Shown: piece by piece, positions 46,901-57,141 of the stretch | Layout of the letters: the number at the start of each line of letters is the position of its first letter | Position numbering within the stretch: position 1 is the stretch's first letter | Assembly: GCA_000328365.1 (NCBI GenBank) | Contig: KB295123.1 | Coordinates: forward strand, 117,969-181,968 | Source of the DNA: Capitella teleta | Lineage: Eukaryota; Annelida; Polychaeta; Capitellidae | Length of the DNA stretch: 64,000 bases | Direction: 5' to 3' | Made by a program: the position numbers and the translations under genes | Notes under the pieces: generated by a model | The model's input: only the letters and a program-made list of their open reading frames with translations | What the model was told of the DNA's origin: nothing | Databases searched by the model: none

Positions 46901-49900
46901 TGGCTCGGCCCTTCGCGTCCGCCGCGAGCGAAGCATCTGATCTTGGCTCGTCATTCAATTAGTCTCTCTTTATATTTGCTTGATTAGTTTTCGTACACGG
47001 CCGCAGAGATGCCCTTTAAACACCGTGTAATCTGGAGGTGCTTTTCATTAAATTAGCGCTTTGCCGGGCGCACACCCCCGGGCGGCTCGTCGGCCTCTCT
47101 CGACGCACGCTGCGGCCGAGGCGTGAACGCGTGTGCCCCGAAGCCCGCGAGGTGCTCGCTCGCTCTACGAATCAACGCATCTCGCTAATATGCCAGCACT
47201 CAGCGTTAACGGACTTAAATGCTCCTCCGTTATTGCATGTGCGCCGTCATATTCGCCATATACATTACGCGTGCGATGTCCCTCTTTTCACCGTGTTGTA
47301 ATTATGGCGTCGAGATAAGCGTGTTTCACTGTGAAATGGCGATCTGTTGAGCTGGCCTGATCAGTGCCATTTCGTTTTCATTGAGATGCGGTGCTATTTC
47401 TCCTCTTGGCATCTGTGTGTCAACAGCGAGGTCTTTATCCGACAGGTGTTGCACTGCGCGTGCGCACAAAGGGCTCTCCCCCTTCCGCTTCTGCTGCGCG
47501 ATGATACATTTATTCCCGGTATGACGTCACCGTCTGTGGTGATTATGTAATGATTGAGGGTTGTCTTTGTGTATGGGTTACGTCCCAAATGTACTTTGAT
47601 CCGTCATTTTTGTATCAATATCTCTGAATCCAGTTAAATCCATAGATTTAGATATCTATAGATGCATCGTTTGTTTACAGTAGAGGGTTCGCGAGGGCCA
47701 CATGCGAAAGGGCTTTGATCGGATCAGGACGGTTAATCGCCCTCTGTTTTTTAGTGTCACTCAAGCGAGCAGTCTCTGAAGACAGGAACGCCGTTAGGGC
47801 ACGAGATCCGGCGCATGCGCGTGGAATCCAATCCGCACATCTTCCGTTTCAAACTGTGTGATTGGAGGCGCTGAGATCCCAATGGCAAATTTGTCCATTT
47901 ATCGCCCATCTGGATTCTCGCATTTATCCAGCTGGTCTTTTGTTTTGAGTGACCATGCGCCTGTGAAGGTGCTGTATTTGCCCCGTGTGTTGATCCTAGG
48001 GATGTTAAGGGATGTTAAGGCGAGGATCTTGCGTCTTCATTTTGCTGAGTGTGCGAGACTTCTTACCCTCCGTAAACCGCTTGCCAAACTTCCCCTGTTA
48101 TCGCTCGCGCGTCCTGCTCAATTCTGATTTTGAGTAATTGCGACTGCATCGGAAATTATTGCCACGCGTCTCTTGCTAACAAATGGCGGCTCAGAGAGGA
48201 TTGCTTCGCGGGATCAAATCCTGAACATGGCAAAAGAGAGATGTACTTTGGCCATGCACGCTGTGCAGCTCCTACTCTCCCGCCTTGGGCGATATCTCAA
48301 TTGTCGCTACTCGGCAGTAGCAGACGAACTCTAAGTGGCTTTTCATAACTTTGTTTACGTTGAGTGCTCATCCGAGGCAAGCGCCATTTTGAGCGTCTGC
48401 TTGCCATATGACTCGTTTTAGGAAGTCCTGGCAATGAGTCGTTTTTTCCTTCGTTCTAATTCGCTACTCATCGTTTCGCAAATGGATTGCACTTCGCGGG
48501 GGGTCATGGCCGCTCTTTGTGCCGCGTCACGTCTTCCTTCCTGCTCATAATTCGAGATCAAATTCTATTAATGTTCAAACCATAAAAGTCCAACTAATTA
48601 TCCATGGAATCTTTCAGAAATCAGCCAATCCCTTTTAACACAGACGATGGTCTTGTAATCACTCGATTCCATTTCTCGCTTTCCATAACATTGTCGTCTG
48701 CTACTCTGAATTTTCGCGCCAAAACTCAAAATCTTACTGTTTTCACTCTAACTCCGGCTAGGGACACAATTGATTGATACCAAGTTAGAACTAGATTCAA
48801 CTCCAACCTATCTGCACCTCTGCCAACCCACAGCATCTCGAGATACGTAAGTTCGTCTGTAGGCGTCTGCGCTCAGCTGTAGTCATTGCAATGTCATTAC
48901 TGGTTACCATACAAAATCCGGAGCAGGACAATGGCATCCAATTCGATGCTCATCTTAGGATGGCGTCTGCGCAAAAAGAACGCTGGAACGCCTCCCACCG
49001 TCAGATGTTAACGTCGAGATGAAATTCTGATCGCGGGCAAATTTTTCATCTCATCAGCGAAGCCTTCCATTCAGTATTCAAATGAAGACCCTGCTACCAT
49101 AGCTCGTATAATATGTGCCTCTTTTATATCTTGGTGCTCCGTCCGTGAATTGCCGTCAACGCTATCGTCAATTTCGCTCCTTTTTAGCGCATTTTGCTCA
49201 CGCGCAAAACCTATTACGATAAGTAGTTTAAGCACTCTTCGTCGGCCTGTTCCCCTCAGCCCCACAGTGATTCCTTTCATCCCGAACCCATTTCTCGTAT
49301 CCCGAACCCTAGCACCACCAAGCCCTCATTCAGACATCACAGCCGTACTCGATTCGTGGCGCAGGTGTGCGCGTGGCGTGTACCTCTGAGGCGGGTATGG
49401 GTTCGAGACCGTGCGGGATGCACGTGGCATTCAACGACCGCCATTTAATGCGATTTATGATATATTTTTTTTTTTTTTTTTTTTTTGCAGGGAGAAGGAA
49501 GATGATCTGGAGCGGCGCTTCGACCTGCTCAATCGAGAACTCAGGCAGATGATGGCTATTGAAGGTCGGTCTTTTACTTTTACTAGGGCTGGGTGCTTCT
49601 GGGATATTTCTGATTCCGATAATCGCGGAAGGAAGATTTATTCGGAGTGCTTAGAAATATGTGCTATCCATGCAATCTTACTTTGATGAGCATAGCTCTG
49701 TGTTAATTAAATTTTGCCTTGCAAATTTGAGTTTTCATATTTACAAATGCATGTACATATTTATAAGTCAAACTCCTTATATCCGGATTTTGCTTCACGA
49801 ATGTTTAAATTTTCCGTCGTTCGGCTGCGTGTGCATTGCATAATACTGTAGATAAACTCGTAAATATTTACTGGTAGACAGTTTATCTTTATATACACTT

Positions 49901-52900
49901 TGCATACTATATCTGCTAGTGTACACAAATCGGTATCATCACTGCACAAGGCCACTGCTGCGCATATATTTATCATAAATCACACTGACATATATTACCC
50001 GCCAAGGCAAGATATATGCACCGACACAGTGCCGAAGACGGCAGCACTGGCCATTGCTGCCAGGGCGCTGGCACTAATGTTTTCGCGGCCGCAGAAGCGC
50101 CTCTCGTGTCAATAGTCTTAATGGCCCGTTGTCGTGTGAATAGCCCTCGGTTTGTTTGGTCACCTGTTCTCCGTAAGCCCCCTCCGTCCGTCGCGGTCCT
50201 CTTTAGCGGGAAATCGCACTGAGGTTCTGACATAACTTGACCCCGAGTGACCCGCACTGTGGCATCCCTATCTTCCTCCCTGGAATTTCATTTTTCCATT
50301 CCTTTTGCGCATTCCTCTCTGGTGACATCTGTGTCACTACATTGGTGACATCTGTGTCACTGCTGTAAATGGTCTCAGTTAATCAGTTAATTTTTTATTT
50401 AACGGCTGCTTTTATGGTTTTATGGGATTGTATTAATAGTTTATACAATGCTGTTTATTTGTATATAATTATATAATTATATTTGCTGGAATCAAAAGAC
50501 CGATGTATTTATGCTTGTGGCTGGATTTCCGAGGTGCTAATGTTAATGCATTGTAAGTATAGAGCGATGGATTTAAAGTTTAAAAGCGGGGGATTTTGTG
50601 CCATTATTCGTTCTTGAAATGGCAAATATCGCTCGGTCAGGACTTTATGTGGGCAACCTACGATTTCGTGCGTACTTTGCAAAACAAAAAATATATATAA
50701 AAAAAAATAATAAAAAAAGAATTTCCAATTGTTCACAAAGTTTTGAGGGGCACCGGATAGCGCAGTGGGTTAAACCGCTGACTACAATCCTATGCCGACC
50801 GTGGGGGTCGAGGTCCCGGGTTCGAGACCCGATCAGGCCACGGGCGTTATGATTGTGAATTACAATTGTAATTCTTCGGTGACTCTGCAGTGCTGCCCAA
50901 CTGCATAACAAGGCCGGGCGCTGTGTACTACTGTCTATGGTGGTATGCAGGATAAAGAACCCTTGGGATTTATCGATAAGAGTAGGGGGAAACCCCGGTC
51001 CCGGGCCTTCTGTTCTGGCGCCCGTATCACCCGAACGGGTTGGGTGGAGCCGTAAAACCCCAATCACTCACTCACTCACAAAGTTTTGATGATGGCGTCA
51101 ATTGATGCCATAGAAATGATTAGATTCCTACACAAGATGAGAGAGAATTAAGATAGAAGACGAAAAGATTTCTCTCTTTTAAGATAGAAGACGAAAAGAT
51201 TTCTCTCTTTTAAGATAGAAGACGAAAAGATTTCTCTCTTTTAAGATAGAAGACGAAAAGATTTCTCTCTTTTAAGATAGAAGACGAAAAGATTTCTCTC
51301 TTTTAAGATAGAAGACGAAAAGATTTCTCTCTTTTAAGATAGAAGACGAAAAGATTTCTCTCTTTTAAGATAGAAGACGAAAAGATTTCTCTCTTTTAAG
51401 ATAGAAGACGAAAAGATTTCTCTCTTTTAAGACCTGACGTAACAACCGGGAAAGACCACAGATCAACAGCGTATTGACCAACATTCTTGGCGAGATAAAA
51501 AAAAAGACATCTTGACCACTCACATGGCGATTACTGACCAAGAGAAGAGCCACTAATGACCCTTACGGAACTCCCCAATAACCTGAATAGCATCTGGCCC
51601 TCCTTCGACAGCGGTCGCCATAGCAACGCGTCTAAACAGAACCAGCTATCCGGCCAATTACCACTTTTGAAAATCTGTTTGAAATGAATCTAATCCTGGA
51701 GATTACAGATTGTGATTTTAAGACGGTTGAGCATATTTCACGGCCTCTCAGCGAGTGAATGCTTCGTGCGTAACGTTTTTTGAGCGTTGATTCATCAAGT
51801 GAAGTAAGCCACCAGTTGGTGTCCCTGGATTAAATGGTCTCCGCAATAAATGAGGACCTCATGAAAGACCTCATGAAAGAGACCCTCTCCGTGGGACCTC
51901 CAACTTCATTCGCTTTAATTGAACTCTCTTTTTTTTATGATTCTGAGCAGGTTGTTTAGCTGTGTTGAATGTACGCTGTGCTGGCTGCCTGGAATGTTTT
52001 TCTTTTGGTCAGAATGTCAATACTATAAGTCTGCTGTATTTTCAATTCAATCTGTTAGCATAAATGGAAATATTTTCTATATAGTAGCATGCATCTCTAT
52101 ATGTATATATAAGTGTGTCTGGTTGTCATATACACTCGCGGATTAATATCATGTATTCCACGAAACCAACTCCGGTCAAGCAGCGCAAATGACCATTGTC
52201 CATCTGCGGCTGAGCGTGTGGTTGGTCATCTCCCATGGGGCGGTCCAGATCTCTTGTCAGCCTCCGATCCCATTACTGTCAGCGCCGACAATTCCTCTCT
52301 CACCTGTCTCCGTGACCCTCAGGCGTAACACATGTTAAATACTTATACCTGTTTACCGTATTTGTCTTTTAATTATACGTGTGTTTGATTATAGTGCTGG
52401 GGTCGTCGGATGAGCTCCTTTTTGCAGATCTGCATCAATATGGCGTTTTTTGTTGTCTTTTTACGTATTTAAAAATGCACGAGCGCGCATCCACCCAACG
52501 ACAGAGAAATTCATAACTTTGGACACCGGCACCGAGATCTCCGTATACATTCGCGGACACTGATATACCGACTGGTTGCAGATTGCCCCACAAACACCCT
52601 CAGCGACGACCCTGAACTTGCGCTGGAGCGAGATTTGCGCATTCTACGCATGCGCAATCGATGGCAGCCGCGTCGACCGAGTATCAGTCAGCGGCAGACG
52701 ACGAATTCATTCTCTTTGGCGTGATTAATTTTTTTCCCTACCTCTCTTGATTTATTTCGGTTTCCTGATTAAGTTTGCTGATGTGGCGTGAGATGAGGAG
52801 GAGGCAGCTAGGAGGCTGACGCTGAGATGCCTCCTCCGCTGCCGCCGCCGCCGCGAGGGACGGCCTTCGAGAGGGCGTGGCTCCGATCGGGAGGAGGTCC

Positions 52901-55725
52901 TGTTGCCAACGCCGTGTTTAGCACTCCTGTGCGCCCTACACGTAGTACAGGGATGAGGGTTGCACTGTACGCAGGGAGAACCTCACCCACAAGTATACCA
53001 TGATTCTATATTCGCACCACTTCGCAGCAATACGCTGTATTTGATCGCGCATATGATGCAGCACCTTCACCATCCAGGGTGCATGCATGTACACGCCGCT
53101 GATGCACGCGGCTTTAATCCCCTGTGCACCGCCGCCTCGCTTCCCGGCCCCTAATCCCCTCCCAGGCTCAATTAGCGCTCCATTTGCTCGTCCCCGTTCT
53201 CCGCTAATGACTTTTTCCTGTTTGATTGTCTCCGCAATTTGGCCGCAGAAGTGGAAAAGTGAGAACGGCCGCGAATCCGAGCACGAAATGCGAGTGCTTC
53301 GTCATTACTCAACGCTGCGACGACTCAGGTGTCCATGTATGATGGCATTTTGTATGCAATACCTCTCCCTTCCTCTTCCTCATTCTCCTCCTCATTCGCT
53401 TCATTCTCCTCTTCCTTCTCTTCCTCCTCATTTTCCTTCTCATTCTTCTCCTCATTCTCCTCTTCTTCTTCCTCCTTCTCCTCCCCTTCCTCCTCCTCTA
53501 TATACCAAACGCTCCTTAGTTTTCCTATGCGCAGGACCTTAAAGGCAGTGAATGGGTGTGTGTACATGACCAACACTCGGCCCTGTGTGCATGCCACCAC
53601 CTGTACTAATGGTCAGCTTCACCACTGTGTGTCCTTCTGCTTACGCCTCTGACGGATGCTTTCTTCTGGATGGAGCTGTCCTGGTCATCCGGATCTGCGT
53701 TGATTGCCTTTCTGACTTTGCATCCCTTTTTCTCGGCCCATTCGTCTGGCTTTGGCATCGCGTGATTCAGGGGCGTGGCGCGCTCTTATCTCCTCTCAGG
53801 CACCCTGTCTCAATGCCTCTACCACTTCCGGTCGCTCGTCTTGTTGCGCATGCGTGGTCGAGCGCATATAATTCTTATGTACTGCCAAGGGCCTGTGTCT
53901 GTGGGTCGAGTGCAGGTTGGGACATGATGCATGGCTCGCAGTTCGTTATAACGCATATCATCACGGTTCGTTATAACGAACGAAATTGCAATGTTACGTT
54001 ACAATGGCATTGTGTAAATATGGAATTTGTTGTTTTCCTCTTAAGATTTACACAAATAGTTCGGTATAGCGAGTTTCTACGATTATTTCAATGTTTAATA
54101 TTCGTTATATCGAATAATTTCTACTTGCAGATTGGCAGAAGACGGATGGGCAACGCAAGAGGGAGAAACTCCTCCTCGACGAACTCGTCGTCATCGTCAA
54201 CAAACGCGACGAACTCGTCCAACATCTTGACAGTCAGGAAAGGGCGTATGTACCTAATTATATACATTTATATATATATACATTTATATACATTTATAAT
54301 ATAAAAAGCATGTAATGTATGGCAAACTTTGCAATCGACGCTGTGAGAGCACCAAAAAGTGATACTTTAGTTTTAATGCCTTGATTGCATAGCTCTCACA
54401 ATTGATTTGATGTATATTCAATTGAGCGCTTATATACAGATCACAGAGAGGGGCAAAAAGTAGCGGGTTTTTTGCGCTTGGAGTATACCTTAGGAGAGGC
54501 TTAAATGAGGATAAGCTTGTATTATCTGCTTATCTGAAATGTAGACATGATGAACCCTTCAGTTTTCTGACTCAATTGCAAAAGCGAAGAGAGCGGATGA
54601 TCGGCGATGAGCGAGATTTATATCGGAAAGCGATTACGCCACTAACGTCAACACCCAGCTGTCTTCTGATTGGTCGACCCGTTTGTCACGTGATTCGAGC
54701 GCGCTTTAGCCAGAGTTATAGCAGGTTACCATGGCAGTGGTGTGTATGCAAGTGGAGAGGAAATTTTGCATTTCTCGCTCGGTTTTTTTACTTTCTTTCT
54801 TTTTTTTCTTTTTTTATTTTTTTTTTTATTTTATTATTTTTTTTTTTTTTTCGCTGCTGACAAAAATGATCCACTTTATGGGGGGGGGGGTCAAGGACGA
54901 GGGATAAGGAGGGGAAAAGCACGGGTGGCGAGCCCCACCCGAGGGGGATTAGCCCTTAATTGAACAAAAGGGAGCAGATACGGAGGTCGGCCAACTGTTT
55001 TGAAAACAGCATAACGGCTATTTGCAGATGGTGTCCGGATGCCTTACCCGTCCTGCCTGGCGTAGGATTTCTCCTTGCCCCCACCCCCGGGGGGAAGGGG
55101 GCACAATACCCCCTGTCAACCTGATCCTCACCATCAATAGCGGAGTATTTGCCGTGAACATATGCAGTGGCCAGGTGCCCCGATTATCGCCCGCACCCAA
55201 AAGACGATCGCAGTCGGATATTATATTATGGGAACGGGCGCTGATGTCGCGGCGCACAAGAGGTGCTCCATGCTCATCGATTGATACAAGAGCGGCGCTA
55301 AGAGATGCCGCAATATGGACGCCGCCGTTACCCTTGTAATCATATGGAAAGCCCTTGCGCACATATCCCCTCCCCTCCCCCCTCCTCACCTGCTCCCGTA
55401 TGATATTATAGCTGCGGCATCGGCATGGTTAATTAATTTCTTGAGGTTATAATTACACTGTGTTGTAACAAGTGGACTGCTGTCTGTTTGGTGCGTTGTG
55501 TGTGCACAGGGAAACAATGCATTCATTGTCGCTGATTGAATCAATTACCGCAAATCGTCGTCGCTCGTCGATTCCGCGCAAACATTGAATGATTCTCAAC
55601 TTCTCATTCTTTTTCTTCTTCTTCTTCTTCTCAGCATTGAGGAAGATGAAGAAACCGAGCGACGTTTAAACCAGAAATTGAGCGAAGGTCAATGGAAGGA
55701 AGACAAGTCGTGCGTTATCCAGTAA
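34857..55725 (+). CDS. EHBP1: EH domain-binding protein 1
   Basis: A cytosolic and membrane adaptor for endocytic recycling and Rab8/10-dependent traffic, joining EHD proteins to actin. The 22 coding exons are 34857-34957, 38271-38328, 38755-38904, 38992-39173, 39233-39435, 39494-39896, 39977-40046, 40542-40729, 42033-42081, 42310-42767, 43446-43518, 43571-43666, 43722-43880, 43968-44112, 44800-44921, 44978-45050, 45104-45192, 45318-45441, 45499-45595, 49491-49564, 54131-54245 and 55635-55725. Phases join cleanly to 1,039 aa. It starts [19 protein letters not shown], the hallmark start of the NT-type C2 domain (about 1-165, with [19 protein letters not shown] and [14 protein letters not shown]). 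Four NPF motifs (256, 265, 282, 568) bind EH domains. The CH domain is about 408-512 ([40 protein letters not shown]). [20 protein letters not shown] and [17 protein letters not shown] precede the bMERB domain at about 874-1020 ([51 protein letters not shown]). The end CVIQ is a CaaX prenylation box, as CVLQ in vertebrates. Human EHBP1 is longer in the middle linker. Confidence 0.97.
34958..38270 (+). other. First coding intron of EHBP1, 3.3 kb
   Basis: Starts GTAAGC and ends CTCTTTCAG, phase 2. It holds a SINE (36084-36395), an (AAT)n stretch near 36000-36025 and a C/T-rich run at 38142-38170. No other exon is recognised. Confidence 0.75.
36084..36395 (+). mobile_element. tRNA-derived SINE, variant head
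   Basis: It carries an A-box-like TAGCTCGGTCGG (36087-36098) and a B box GGTTCGAGACC (about 36149-36159), then the same body as the other two copies. The head differs from the 50747 copy (TAGCGCAGTGG, AAACCGCTGACTACAATCC). The (TCAC)n tail is decayed. Confidence 0.85.
40800..41419 (+). mobile_element. 620-bp MITE, TA target, in an EHBP1 intron
   Basis: The ends TACAGAGTGCAGGGCCAAAA and the inverse of CCTTTGGCCCATTTTGTA form imperfect inverted repeats that continue as GTAGTCT...TCCATGTTAAA for about 45 bp. TA lies on both sides (40798-40799 and 41420-41421), as for Tc1/mariner-type elements. Halves of the family occur at 24465, 25620 and 28575. It has no transposase. Confidence 0.78.
43526..43539 (+). 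promoter_or_regulatory. RFX X-box-like site in an EHBP1 intron
   Basis: GTAACCATGGTAAC fits the X-box pattern GTNRCC-N2-RGYAAC exactly. It lies in the 52-bp intron after exon 11. Similar sites are listed in the findings. Confidence 0.45.
43667..43721 (+). other. EHBP1: 55-bp GC-AG intron of EHBP1
   Basis: The donor reads CAG|GCACGT and the acceptor GGTTTTCAG. Only the GC donor keeps phase 0 and joins GGHIIQ to [14 protein letters not shown], as in other EHBP1 proteins. The nearest GT (43671) would shift the frame. Confidence 0.7.
43923..43963. repeat. T41 run directly before an EHBP1 splice acceptor
   Basis: Forty-one T followed by CTAG at the start of exon 14. Similar runs sit before exon 4 (T20, 38962-38981) and exon 20 (T22, 49465-49486). 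Confidence 0.95.
45596..49490 (+). other. 3.9-kb EHBP1 intron with a GC-rich core
   Basis: It splits the bMERB domain, phase 2. About 46380-48560 is CpG-rich and unlike the AT-rich flanks. It contains an 87-codon frame (46538-46801) starting in good context (CTACAATGGCG) with no recognisable domain, and a palindromic NRF1-type word GCGCATGCGC at 47811-47820. It may be an internal regulatory region. Confidence 0.55.
50747..51076 (+). mobile_element. Full-length tRNA-derived SINE with target duplication
   Basis: 330 bp. The head GGGGCACCGGATAGCGCAGT carries an A box (TAGCGCAGTGG) and a B box GGTTCGAGACC (50819-50829) of a pol III promoter. The tRNA-unrelated body ends in AATCACTCACTCAC. A 13-bp duplication CACAAAGTTTTGA flanks it (50734-50746 and 51077-51089). 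The intact duplication and full length mark a recent insertion. A TCAC-type tail instead of poly(A) suggests mobilisation by an L2/CR1-like LINE. Confidence 0.93.
51150..51428. repeat. 31-bp minisatellite, nine perfect copies
   Basis: The unit starts AAGATAGAAGACGAAAAGAT and ends TTCTCTCTTTT. Copies begin at 51150 and every 31 bases to 51398 without a visible change, so it was amplified recently or is kept uniform. Confidence 0.96.
53363..53510. repeat. C/T-rich simple repeat
   Basis: TCCTC/TTCTTC/CATTC units over about 150 bp. They create long low-complexity frames on both strands (poly-Glu/Glu-Asn on the minus strand), which are not genes. Confidence 0.9.
54246..55634 (+). other. Last EHBP1 intron, 1.4 kb
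   Basis: Phase 2, from GTATGT to a CTTCTTCTTCTTCTCAG acceptor. It holds a T-rich run (54784-54853), a G10 run near 54882 and a GC-rich patch 54890-55380. No exon is recognised. Confidence 0.65.
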
Positions 55726-56229
55726 ATGGTCAACATCGTCGACATTTATTTTATTTTTATTTTATTTTTTTATTTTTTTTTTTTCTGGTCGCACATTTGG
55801 GATGACACTTTTTTTACCTTGTGCTATTTATGAATGATGGTAATTTGCTTATTTATTTCCGCGGGGTCATTCGGTGCACGTTGTGTGATATGGCATCGTT
55901 GCCCTGAAGTTGCGCAGGTTTTTTTGAAAATAGTTTCTGTCGATTTAGTTCATAATTTATTATAATTCTTAACCCTGTGATTTTATATTTTCATTTCATT
56001 TTATTTTATTTCATTTTTTTTTTTTTTTTTTTTTTTTTTTCCCCTTCCTCTTTTTCAGGAGGGACTTGAATTCTAGTATTTTATTTTCGTGATAATGAGG
56101 TTGCACTGTTCGTGGACAATGCTATCTTCATGCCCTGATAACCTATCACGGTGGGCCAAGGCATGAACTTTGACCCCTAGGGTTTTAATCTTCAGATTAG
56201 TGCATTATCTACTCATGTATATCGCCCGC

Positions 56230-56278
<49 letters not shown>

Positions 56279-56992
56279 CGTTTATATATATTTCTAGCCA
56301 AAAGTTGTCCAAACAAAAAAAAAGATACTTACTCCCATATATTTCGCTCTGTTGCCTCTTCGCATTTTTTATATCTCCGTCACTTTTTTTGTAACTTTTA
56401 TTTTTATTTTAAAGCTGGTTGAAGTATTCATTTCTCATAATTGTGATTTCTCGAAGTACTTACCCAATGCACTGTGTACTTAATACTTGTTGTCAAGGAT
56501 ACTGTAGCTATAGTTATGTAAAACAAATAGGAACCGTGACTAATGTAAGTATTTGAAACTACCGCATGTATTCGCTATTTCCTTAATAACGAAATATATT
56601 TATGAAATTTTTAAATTTCGGATTTTCTTCTAGCGAGGGTGCACCTATATTTTGCGTATGTCTATGTGAGCAGGAAGTTGCTTAAACATAAGGAAATGTC
56701 CGTCACTGCGCATGACCAGTGTTTACTGTTCGCTTTGTCTGTTTATAGAAAACCCTCATCGGGTTTCGTCAGCTGACCTGTGACCTCGCGTCGGAGTCAA
56801 AGGTCATCGCACCTTGACCTCCAGCCAGGTGGCGCTGCTTGAAACTCCGCTTTCATCAGCTTAGAAGTGGCTCTGTCTTCCATTGCTTCTACAAATGCGT
56901 CTCGCTTATTCGCCTCTTATTCAAAGTGGAGGGAGAGGGGGGGGGGCTGCCTTATTTTTGTATTTACACATTCAAATGTTTACTGTATTATG

Positions 56993-57029
<37 letters not shown>

Positions 57030-57135
57030 GGCACTTCTAGAAACGACTTTAGGATTTAATCTAGTCAAGAACTAATTTTTTTTTTTCCTTGTGATTGTTT
57101 ATATAATTTTCTTCTCGTTTTCCTCCTTTCTGCGT
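55726..57135 (+). other. EHBP1: Probable 3' UTR of EHBP1
   Basis: No frame with a domain follows the stop at 55723-55725. Long T runs and AT-rich DNA continue to the AATAAA at 57136. A strong pyrimidine tract with CAG at 56057-56059 could be an unused or alternative acceptor. Confidence 0.45.
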
Positions 57136-57141
57136 AATAAA
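57136..57141 (+). terminator. EHBP1: Likely EHBP1 polyadenylation signal
   Basis: AATAAA followed 35 bases later by a GTGTTGTGTTTTATTTG stretch, the usual T/GT-rich downstream element. It implies a 3' UTR of about 1.4 kb containing T runs at 56018-56040, 56244-56278 and 57000-57028. Confidence 0.5.

Larger units (their letters stand above)
49565..54130 (+). other. 4.6-kb EHBP1 intron
   Basis: Phase 1, from GTCGGTC to TACTTGCAG. It contains a SINE, a 31-bp minisatellite, a GC-rich patch at 52480-53300 and a C/T-rich simple stretch at 53363-53510. No additional exon is recognised. Confidence 0.7.

Noticed and set aside
50757-50830. tRNA gene with A and B boxes
   Set aside because: The tRNA fold is not intact, and the segment is the head of a SINE with body, tail and target duplication.
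53325-53600. Glu/Asn-rich frame on the minus strand and Ser/Phe-rich frames on the plus strand
   Set aside because: Produced by a C/T-rich simple repeat.
56060-56080. Alternative last EHBP1 exon after TTTTTCAG at 56059
   Set aside because: The frame closes within a few codons. The exon at 55635-55725 gives the conserved CaaX end.
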